13,350 nt of DNA from CAZTAO01 sp964611645 (GTDB lineage Bacteria; Armatimonadota; UBA5829), in contig CAZTAO010000086.1 of the NCBI GenBank assembly GCA_964611645.1, forward strand, positions 1-13,350, in the 5' to 3' direction. A program made the translations under genes and the position numbers. The notes under the pieces are model-generated. The model searched no databases, was not told where the DNA came from, and was given only the letters and a program-made list of their open reading frames with translations. This document shows, in pieces, positions 7,596 to 13,350 of this stretch (position 1 is its first letter; every line of letters begins with the position of its first letter).

Positions 7596-8227
7596 GAGTC
7601 TGCCTCCGCGAAGTTCTTCAGCATCTGCAGACCGACGTTGCCGCTTTTCTCCGGGTGGAATTGGGTGGCGTGGATGTTGTCCTGCCAGATCACGCTGCAG
7701 TAATCGATGCCGTGGCGAGTTGTGGCGGCCGCGACGTCCGCTTTTGGCTCTACGTAGTATGAGTGCACGAAATAGACCATGGAGGAGTTGGGGATGTCTT
7801 TGAGAAGCGGAGAGGGTTTCTTGATATCGATAGGACACCAGCCCATGTTGGGAATCTTGAGGCCGGCGTTTTCCGGAGTCCGGTCTTCGGGCTGAAAGAA
7901 ACGCAACACCGTGCCGGGGATAATCCCAAGGCCGGTATACTGGCCCTGCTCCTCGCTGCTCTCCATCAGAAGCTGCATTCCGAGACAGATGCCCAGAAAT
8001 GGCTTCCCGGACTTCGCCGCCGATACAACAGGCTCAACAAGCGAGTATTTGTGGAGGTTTTCCATAGCCGCGCCAAACGCCCCTACTCCCGGCAGCACCA
8101 CTTTGAACGCTGAACCGATAACACTCGCGTCACGCGTTACCACGGCCTCATATCCCAGGAACTCCAGCGCCTTGCTCACGCTGCGCAGGTTCCCCATTCC
8201 GTAGTCGACTATGGCAATCTGACTCAC
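7592..8227 (-). CDS. hisH: HisH, glutamine amidotransferase subunit of imidazole glycerol phosphate synthase
   Basis: A 211-residue class I glutamine amidotransferase, a normal HisH length. It hydrolyses glutamine and passes ammonia to HisF, which makes imidazole glycerol phosphate and AICAR. The N-terminus IAIVDYGMGNLRSV is diagnostic. The triad is visible: nucleophile Cys81 in GICLGMQ, and His191 and Glu193 in FHPEKSG. PGVGAFG (46-52) and PNMGW (126-130) are also typical. The start is GTG at 8227, with GGAGGG 6-7 nt upstream and an extended -10 promoter just before it, making this the first gene of the minus-strand operon. The partner hisF is not in the window; the gene following hisA is not HisF but a HisA paralog. 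Confidence 0.96.
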   Translation of the reverse strand: MSQIAIVDYGMGNLRSVSKALEFLGYEAVVTRDASVIGSAFKVVLPGVGAFGAAMENLHKYSLVEPVVSAAKSGKPFLGICLGMQLLMESSEEQGQYTGLGIIPGTVLRFFQPEDRTPENAGLKIPNMGWCPIDIKKPSPLLKDIPNSSMVYFVHSYYVEPKADVAAATTRHGIDYCSVIWQDNIHATQFHPEKSGNVGLQMLKNFAEADS

Positions 8228-8248
8228 ACTCAGCCCTCCGCTGGGTAC

Positions 8249-8257
8249 ATTATAGCA
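8249..8257 (-). promoter_or_regulatory. Extended -10 promoter of the his operon
   Basis: On the minus strand the sequence TGCTATAAT combines a perfect TATAAT with the TGn extension, 22-24 nt ahead of the hisH GTG. No good -35 is seen, which is usual for extended -10 promoters. The implied leader is very short, roughly 15 nt including the GGAGGG, which leaves no room for an attenuator or T-box leader. Confidence 0.6.
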
Positions 8258-8431
8258 GAAATCAGCCTTTCGAGGCTATGCGCACGCCATCTGAACCACC
8301 AGTACTGATTACGGGCGTTCCAACCTAAGAAACTGGAGGTTGATGAAGATTCGCAGGAGGAAAAACAGATGTAATAGTAGTAGTCATACTCATGTAGTCA
8401 CAAAAAACTGCCAGAATCTGCGTGCGTAGTG

Positions 8432-8460
8432 TTGCTTATCGCTGCGTATGCGGGTACAAT
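8432..8460 (+). promoter_or_regulatory. Promoter of the first tandem exported-protein gene
   Basis: TTGCTT (8432-8437), a 17-nt spacer and TACAAT (8455-8460) form a good housekeeping-type promoter. The predicted start near 8467 gives a leader of about 145 nt. The same TTGCTT-17-TAnAAT arrangement, with similar flanking bases, precedes the paralogous gene at 11409, which supports both calls. Confidence 0.6.
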
Positions 8461-8595
8461 GTGGATTAGTCACGACCAGCCTCGTATCAGAGAGCTGTTC
8501 GGGCGCGGATTGAAAACCAACACATTACTGGGGAGGAGGCGGCAAGGCTAACAATTCCAACGATGCAAGGCGTTTATTGAACAAACATACAAAAC

Positions 8596-8601
8596 AGGAG
8601 G
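8596..8601 (+). promoter_or_regulatory. Ribosome binding site deciding a TTG start
   Basis: A perfect AGGAGG at 8596-8601 lies 9 nt before TTG 8611. Immediately after TTG the frame encodes a signal peptide, and no in-frame ATG is better placed, so TTG is the chosen start. Confidence 0.75.
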
Positions 8602-8610
8602 ACCAGAAAG

Positions 8611-11070
8611 TTGAGAAACATTTCCAGTGTTCTATTTCGTTTTGGCGTCGTTCTTGCGGCGCTGGTATTACTGACTCTCTCGACAGCGGCTTATGCAGCG
8701 CGCCCAAATGTCACAGTCAATCAGGCATCCGGGCAGGCGGACCCGACCAACAGCTCCACAATCGACTTCACAGCTATGTTCGACATCCAGGTAACGGACT
8801 TTAACGACACGAGCGACGTGGCTCTTTCCGGCACTGCGGGTGCGACGACTGTCGTTATCACCGAGGTCGGAACAGGCGGAGAGGACCGAAGGAAGTACAA
8901 TATAGCCGTTAGCGGAATGACAACCAACGGCACCGTCACAGTGACCATCCCGAGCGGTGTCTGCTATCAGCGGTATTACTATCTAGTGTATTCGCGCAGG
9001 AACTATGCTTCGACCAGCACCGACAACACAGTGACTTATGACGCGGCCGCGCCTACAGTGACCATCGACCAGGCAGTCGCTCAGGCGGACCCGACCAACG
9101 CTTCCCCGATTGAGTTCACAGCCGTGTTCAGTGAGCCTGTCACCGGGTTTAGCGATGCGGACGTAAGTCTCTCCGGAACAGCAGGCGCCACCACGGCAGT
9201 TGTCGTTGATAGTGGCGACCAGATGACCTACACCGTCACGGTAAGTGGCATGACCGGCGACGGAACAGTCATCGCCGAGATCGCGGCTGGTGTAGCCCAG
9301 GACGCTGCGGGCAACAACAACTCCGCATCTTCCAGCACAGACAACAAGGTTACCTATGACGCGACCGTCCCGACCTGCACCATCAACCAGGCCGCCGGGC
9401 AGGCTGACCCAGCGTGGAAGTCCCCGGTCCAGTTCACAGTCGTGTTCAGCGAACCGGTAACCGGCTTTGAGACCGGCGACGTGACCCTTGTGGGTGGCGC
9501 CGGCGCAACCACTGGAGTTGTAACAGACTCCGGCGACCAGATGACCTACACCGTTGACGTCAGCGGAATGACAGCAAGCGGAAGCGTCATCGCCGAGATC
9601 ACATTCGGGGTCTGCCAGGATATAGCAGGCAACGCGAACGATCCCGCCACGTTCACCGACAACGAAGTAACTTGGGATATGAAGCCGCTGAACGTGATGA
9701 TGATGCCCTCCTCGGGGACTCTGCTCACCGAGATGCCTCAGATTATCCGCAACCAGTTTGTGGATCCGGACGGCAGCGCTGACATGAGAATCTGCTATAC
9801 CCTGATATCAGACGCCAGCCGCTCATGGGTTAACGCGGTGTACCTGCAGTACAATTCTGCTACGAATAGGATGTATCTGCGGAACGATGCCAACACTTCC
9901 TGGGGAGTGGGTTATGCCCCCGGATCTCCGATGATCATCGAGAACAGCCAGGCTCAGATATTCGTAGAAGACAGCACAGTCACCCCCAGCGGCAACTACC
10001 TGACAATTGATTGGGTTGTCAAGCTGAAGCCGTCGATGTCCGGAATGAACCTTTGGGGTTGGTCATTTGTGCAAGACTATACGGGCGGCTACGATGGCTG
10101 GATCAAGACCGGTGAGTTCAGCTCGAACCTCAAGCTGGCCGCTCTCGGCGTGACCCCTAACGCGGGGCCCCTGCCCATCAGCGCCGACCAGGCGTTCACG
10201 ACTGAGTACTACGACGCCAACGGCTACACGGACATCAACCGATGCTACCTGCTCATCAACGACAACATTGGGCAGAGCAACGCAGTGTACCTCAGCTACG
10301 TTCGCAACGGCAACAAGATGTACCTGAGAGACGACGCCAACACCAGTTGGGGCACAGGCAAAACCCCGGGCGTCGCCGGAACTCTGGAGAACAGCCAGTG
10401 CATCGTCGATGTTGGCGCAACGTCGGTCACACCGGGTGGCAACATCCTGAGCGTGAACTGGGTTGTCCAACTCAAGCCCTCCATGACCGGCAAGTTGCTC
10501 AACGCCTGGACATACATTCAGGACAACTCAGCCAACGTAGAGAACTGGAAGGTCCTGGGAGCCTACTATGACCAGGCCGCTCCTGTGGCAGCAACATTCA
10601 GCCCGACTGCAACCATACAGACCGGCACTGCGTCGGTAGTGACCGTCGCCTGGTCTGACGCCAACGGCAATGCCAATATGGAGAGATGCTACGCACTGTT
10701 GACCCCCACGATGGGCAACATCAGATACAACCTCCCGACTGCTCAGGCTAATGCGATCTATGTTCGCTACAATGTCTACGAGAACAAGATCTACCTGAAG
10801 AACGATGCCAACACCAGTTGGGGCACAGGCTATGTTCCCGGGACGGTTGCCACACTCAGCAACACTCAGGGAAGCATAGATGTTGCGGCTACCACGGTAA
10901 CCAGCCCGGATGCCAATACATACAAACTCAACTTGATGTTCACACCGGCATGGCCGGCAGCCACAACCCTTGGCGGATGGCTTCAGGTTCGAGACGCTGG
11001 TGGAGCTCTCAGCGATTGGACGCCTATGACGCCTCAGGCGCCATCCACTCCGCTGACTGTGGTTCCTTAA
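8611..11070 (+). CDS. Exported multidomain protein: three Ig-like domains plus three repeat modules (paralog 1)
   Basis: An 819-residue protein with a TTG start. Residues 1-29 are a signal peptide (RFGVVLAALVLLTLS core, AYA-A cleavage). Three bacterial Ig-like domains follow at about 30-147, 148-250 and 253-356; each opens with TVTIDQA-type sequence, then ADPT, FTAVFSEPV, LSGTAGATT, YTVTVSGMT and TDNxVTYD. Then come three copies of a module of about 150 residues, at about 357-508, 511-655 and 661-813. Hallmarks are DxNG, CYLLI, NAVYLxY, YLRNDANTSWGxG, a PG turn, ENSQ and a late W. The first opens with LNVMMMPSSG and reads VDPDGSADMRICY; the third is the most divergent (SNTQ). There are no catalytic motifs, LPxTG, PEP-CTERM or transmembrane tail; it ends STPLTVVP. 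Secretion is well supported and a structural, adhesive or ligand-binding role is an inference. The gene at 11409 is its paralog; the S8 peptidase at 1-3388 carries related domains. Confidence 0.93.
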   Translation: MRNISSVLFRFGVVLAALVLLTLSTAAYAARPNVTVNQASGQADPTNSSTIDFTAMFDIQVTDFNDTSDVALSGTAGATTVVITEVGTGGEDRRKYNIAVSGMTTNGTVTVTIPSGVCYQRYYYLVYSRRNYASTSTDNTVTYDAAAPTVTIDQAVAQADPTNASPIEFTAVFSEPVTGFSDADVSLSGTAGATTAVVVDSGDQMTYTVTVSGMTGDGTVIAEIAAGVAQDAAGNNNSASSSTDNKVTYDATVPTCTINQAAGQADPAWKSPVQFTVVFSEPVTGFETGDVTLVGGAGATTGVVTDSGDQMTYTVDVSGMTASGSVIAEITFGVCQDIAGNANDPATFTDNEVTWDMKPLNVMMMPSSGTLLTEMPQIIRNQFVDPDGSADMRICYTLISDASRSWVNAVYLQYNSATNRMYLRNDANTSWGVGYAPGSPMIIENSQAQIFVEDSTVTPSGNYLTIDWVVKLKPSMSGMNLWGWSFVQDYTGGYDGWIKTGEFSSNLKLAALGVTPNAGPLPISADQAFTTEYYDANGYTDINRCYLLINDNIGQSNAVYLSYVRNGNKMYLRDDANTSWGTGKTPGVAGTLENSQCIVDVGATSVTPGGNILSVNWVVQLKPSMTGKLLNAWTYIQDNSANVENWKVLGAYYDQAAPVAATFSPTATIQTGTASVVTVAWSDANGNANMERCYALLTPTMGNIRYNLPTAQANAIYVRYNVYENKIYLKNDANTSWGTGYVPGTVATLSNTQGSIDVAATTVTSPDANTYKLNLMFTPAWPAATTLGGWLQVRDAGGALSDWTPMTPQAPSTPLTVVP
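10267..10424 (+). repeat. Near-identical 158-nt patch, copy 1
   Basis: This part of module 2 matches 12753-12910 with 3 mismatches in 158 nt by hand count (one changes Asn to Asp, two are silent). Identity breaks off after 10424. Module 1 of the two genes shows many more silent differences, so this patch is unusually conserved at DNA level. Confidence 0.85.
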
Positions 11071-11079
11071 GGATACACT

Positions 11080-11110
11080 GAAATGAGGCTTTCCATGAAA
11101 GCCTCATTTC
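11080..11110 (+). terminator. Perfect 13-bp inverted repeat after paralog 1
   Basis: GAAATGAGGCTTT and its exact complement flank a 5-nt loop (11093-11097), starting 9 nt after the TAA stop. Position and stability suggest a transcript-end hairpin. No U-tract follows (TCCCAAACTC), so it may protect the 3' end or act together with the next hairpin. Confidence 0.65.
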
Positions 11111-11131
11111 TCCCAAACTCAGGACACGAAT

Positions 11132-11182
11132 GAGTCGCTGCCCGACCACTCCGTAAGGATTCGAGCAGCGACTCTTTGTTTC
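11132..11182 (+). terminator. Likely intrinsic terminator between the paralogs
   Basis: GAGTCGCTGC (11132-11141) pairs perfectly with GCAGCGACTC (11165-11174) across a 23-nt loop, followed directly by the T-rich TTTGTTTC. The large loop is atypical, but the GC-rich stem and T-run suit rho-independent termination before the promoter at 11243. Confidence 0.55.
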
Positions 11183-11242
11183 GTTAGCTCCAGCCCAAGC
11201 CAACCATCCCGCAAATAAAGGCCGTGACATTCGTACGTACTA

Positions 11243-11271
11243 TTGCTTACTCCACGAAAACACGGTAGAAT
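11243..11271 (+). promoter_or_regulatory. Promoter of the second tandem exported-protein gene
   Basis: TTGCTT (11243-11248), a 17-nt spacer and TAGAAT (11266-11271) closely match the promoter of the upstream paralog, including a GTA-rich stretch just before the -35 and GTG just after the -10. The predicted start near 11278 gives a leader of about 130 nt. Confidence 0.6.
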
Positions 11272-11296
11272 GTGCAATACGGTAGTTTCGTGTCAA

Positions 11297-11320
11297 GCGG
11301 ACACTCGACATAGTGTCCGC
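11297..11320 (+). promoter_or_regulatory. Leader hairpin upstream of paralog 2
   Basis: GCGGACACT and its perfect complement AGTGTCCGC enclose a 6-nt loop, about 20 nt after the predicted transcription start. It would be a stable 5' stem, perhaps protecting the mRNA or binding a regulator. No matching hairpin was found in the leader of paralog 1. Confidence 0.5.
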
Positions 11321-11408
11321 AGTCCGTGGGTTAGGAGGCCCTAGCTTTCAGTACTACGAACGATCGTATTCGGAGCCATTCTCTCAACTCGACCAGGAGG
11401 ATCACACT

Positions 11409-13350
11409 ATGAGTAAGTTTTCCGATTTGGCGTCTTTCAGAACTTCCCGCATAATGGGTGCTATCCTCGCGGTGGCGCTTATTGTTGCGCTCTCGGCGGC
11501 GGCCTATGCCACCCCTGCCACCGTAACGATCAATCAGGCAGCAACGCAGTATGACCCCACGCCTGTGCTGCCTATCCACTTCACAGTGGTATTCGACCAG
11601 GCAGTCGAGGATTTTGATGATCTCGGCGATGTTGTGCTTTCAGGCACGGCAATTCCCCTCAGCTACACCATTACAGACACCGGCGATCATGCGACCTATG
11701 ACATAGCTGTCACCAGCGCAGACGGCTATGGAACAGTTGCCGCAACCGTACCAGCCGGCGCTGCCAACAATCGGGGCAAGCCGTATAGCCCAGGACACCA
11801 GAGTCTGGCATCGACCAGCACCGACAACGTCGTGACCTACGCCGAGGATACAATCAACCCTACCTGCGATGTCCAGGCGGCAGCCGGTCAGGCTGACCCG
11901 ACATTCAAGTCTCCCATTCTCTTCACCGTCGTCTTTGACGAGCCGGTTTTTGGCTTCGCGACCGGTGACGCTGTTCTGATCGGCTCCGCCGGAGCTACAG
12001 CGGCTGATATCACTGACTCCGGCGACCACAAGACTTACACTATTACCGTAACTGGGATGACCCAGAGCGGTGATGTAACCGTGGAGATCCCATTCGGCGT
12101 TGCTCAGGATCTGGGCGGAAATCCAAACGATCCGGCAATGATGCCAGCCAGCGTTATATTCGACATGAAGCCACTGAATGTGATGATGATGCCCTCCTCC
12201 GGGACATTGCTAACTGGTATGCCCCAGACTATCCGCAACCAGTTCTCGGACCCGGACGGCTACGGCGACATACGAATCTGCTACTCGCTGATTTCTGACG
12301 CCAACCGCTCGTGGGCAAATGCAGTCTATCTGCAGTACAATGCCGCCACCAACAAGATGTACCTGCGCAACGACGCTAACACGTCGTGGGGAGTAGGTTA
12401 TGCTCCCGGCGCTCCCGTGATTGTCGAGAACAGTCAGGCTCAGGTGTTCGTCGAAGACAGCACAGTCACCGGCGACGGCAACTACCTCACCATCGACTGG
12501 GTAGTGAAACTGAAGCCAGCGATGGCCGGCAAGAACCTCTGGGGATGGTCGTTCGTCTACGACTACACTACGGCTTATGACGGATGGATCAAGACCGGTG
12601 AGTTCAACTCTAACGTGAATCTGGCTACCCTAAGCCTAAGCCCCAACAACGGCGCTCTGCCTATCAGCGCCGACCAGACGTTCGCGACTGACTACTACGA
12701 TGCAAACGGCTCAACCGACATCAGCCGTGTCTACCTGCTCATAAACGACACTATTGGGCAGAGCGACGCAGTGTACCTCAGCTACGTTCGCAACGGCAAC
12801 AAGATGTACCTGAGAGACGACGCCAACACCAGTTGGGGCACAGGCAAGACCCCGGGCGTCGCCGGAACACTGGAGAACAGCCAGTGCATCGTCGATGTTG
12901 GCGCAACGTCAGTCTCGCCCAGCGGCAATATCTTGACCGTCAACTGGGTAGTCCAACTCAAACCTTCCATGAGCGGCAAGTTGCTCAACGCTTGGACATA
13001 CCTCCAAGACAACTTGGCCAAGGTCGAGAACTGGAAGGTCCTGGGAGCCTACTATGACCAGACCGCTCCTGTCGCAGGCGCGAACTTTATACCGACGGAC
13101 ACCATTCAGACCGGTACCGCCGGCATAGTCGCGGCCTCCTGGTCCGATGCAAACGGGTATGAGAACCTTGAGAGATGCTACTTGCTGCTGACCCCCCAGA
13201 TGGGCAACATCAGATACACTCTCCCGACTGCGCAAGCCAACGCGCTTTACGTGCGCTACAACGCCTACGAGAACAAGATCTACCTGAAGAACGACGCCAA
13301 CACCAGTTGGGGCACAGGATATGTTCCCGGAACCGTTGCGACACTCAGCA
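11409..13350 (+). CDS. Exported multidomain protein: two Ig-like domains plus repeat modules (paralog 2), C-terminus cut by window edge
   Basis: The frame is open from ATG 11409 to the right edge: 647 complete residues, no stop. AGGAGG at 11395-11400 is 8 nt upstream. Residues 1-34 are a signal peptide (GAILAVALIVALSAAAYA, cleaved before TPA). Two Ig-like domains follow at about 35-143 and 151-252, one fewer than in the upstream paralog; TVTINQA, FTVVFD and STDNVVTYA are visible. Module 1 runs about 253-405 (opens LNVMMMPSSG, like paralog 1), module 2 about 408-550 (RDDANTSWGTG, ENSQC), and module 3 starts at about 558 and is truncated. In module 2 the Cys of the CYLL motif is lost (RVYLL). 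Module order matches paralog 1, so this is a tandem duplicate. By analogy the missing end is short, roughly 55-60 residues, unless more modules follow. Likely secreted; function unknown. Confidence 0.9.
   Translation, partial: MSKFSDLASFRTSRIMGAILAVALIVALSAAAYATPATVTINQAATQYDPTPVLPIHFTVVFDQAVEDFDDLGDVVLSGTAIPLSYTITDTGDHATYDIAVTSADGYGTVAATVPAGAANNRGKPYSPGHQSLASTSTDNVVTYAEDTINPTCDVQAAAGQADPTFKSPILFTVVFDEPVFGFATGDAVLIGSAGATAADITDSGDHKTYTITVTGMTQSGDVTVEIPFGVAQDLGGNPNDPAMMPASVIFDMKPLNVMMMPSSGTLLTGMPQTIRNQFSDPDGYGDIRICYSLISDANRSWANAVYLQYNAATNKMYLRNDANTSWGVGYAPGAPVIVENSQAQVFVEDSTVTGDGNYLTIDWVVKLKPAMAGKNLWGWSFVYDYTTAYDGWIKTGEFNSNVNLATLSLSPNNGALPISADQTFATDYYDANGSTDISRVYLLINDTIGQSDAVYLSYVRNGNKMYLRDDANTSWGTGKTPGVAGTLENSQCIVDVGATSVSPSGNILTVNWVVQLKPSMSGKLLNAWTYLQDNLAKVENWKVLGAYYDQTAPVAGANFIPTDTIQTGTAGIVAASWSDANGYENLERCYLLLTPQMGNIRYTLPTAQANALYVRYNAYENKIYLKNDANTSWGTGYVPGTVATLS
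12753..12910 (+). repeat. Near-identical 158-nt patch, copy 2
   Basis: Counterpart of 10267-10424 at an offset of 2486 nt, in the same module of the downstream paralog. Identity ends at 12911, where the sequences diverge again. Confidence 0.85.

Larger units (their letters stand above)
8228..8610. other. Divergent intergenic region with promoters on both strands
   Basis: These 383 nt separate hisH (minus) from the exported paralog (plus). They hold the his operon promoter near the left end, the TTGCTT/TACAAT promoter at 8432-8460, and a leader of about 145 nt before the TTG start at 8611. Nothing else convincing was found. The segment 8281-8430 is unassigned. Confidence 0.6.

Noticed and set aside
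8343..8429. Small 28-codon reading frame starting MKIRRRKNRC
   Set aside because: GGAGG is only 3 nt from the ATG, the peptide is basic and Ser-rich without recognisable features, and no promoter lies suitably upstream.
11024..11230. 68-codon minus-strand frame across the inter-paralog region
   Set aside because: It spans the end of paralog 1 and both inverted repeats, has no ribosome binding site and no recognisable content.
10333..13323. Recurring DNA word GCCAACACCAGTTGGGGCAC, considered as a CRISPR or integration repeat
   Set aside because: It occurs in frame at the NDANTSWGTG position of each module; spacing follows the protein modules, so it is a coding repeat.

Overview
This window looks like chromosomal DNA from a free-living bacterium of moderately high GC (estimated by eye in the upper 50s percent). 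Coding density is high. Starts are a mix of ATG, GTG and TTG behind strong GGAGG-type ribosome binding sites. Large exported proteins are built from repeated Ig-like modules, next to a compact histidine-biosynthesis operon. This style fits environmental phyla such as Armatimonadota, but that is an impression; no gene here fixes the taxonomy.

Layout. (1) 1-3388, minus strand: the N-terminal 1129 residues of a very large secreted subtilisin-like (S8) peptidase with a complete catalytic site, followed by a chain of Ig-like and other beta domains running off the left edge. (2) 3389-4175: a gene-poor stretch holding a probable frameshifted remnant of an exported CBM9-like protein. (3) 4176-4526, plus strand: a STAS-domain anti-sigma factor antagonist. 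(4) 8227-4565, minus strand: a tightly packed operon of hisH, hisA, a second HisA-like gene lacking a key catalytic aspartate, and a membrane-anchored PIG-L/LmbE-family deacetylase with a C-terminal CBM9-like domain. Three of the four use GTG or TTG starts, and two of the three junctions overlap. (5) 8228-8610: an intergenic region with divergent promoters. (6) 8611-11070 and 11409-13350 (cut by the right edge), plus strand: two tandem paralogous exported proteins. Each has a signal peptide, two or three Ig-like domains, then three copies of a roughly 150-residue module. Each has its own promoter of the same type (TTGCTT, 17 bp, TAnAAT) and a long leader, and two inverted repeats separate the genes.

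The unifying theme is the repeated module. Its hallmarks are DxNG near the start, NAVYLxY, YLRNDANTSWGxG, PG, ENSQ and a late W. It occurs in both plus-strand paralogs and, more divergently, at the end of the S8 peptidase 5 kb away. The same upstream Ig-like domain (TVTIDQA...ADPT...FTVVFSEPV) also occurs in all three. The locus therefore encodes a family of surface or secreted proteins that share parts. The two paralogs are nearly identical over one 158-nt patch but much more diverged in module 1, which suggests gene conversion or recent segmental exchange.

The most unusual single-gene features are the HisA-like paralog with an altered active site inside a his operon, and the linkage of that operon to an envelope-anchored deacetylase. 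No CRISPR array, tRNA, rRNA, transposase or phage gene was seen.
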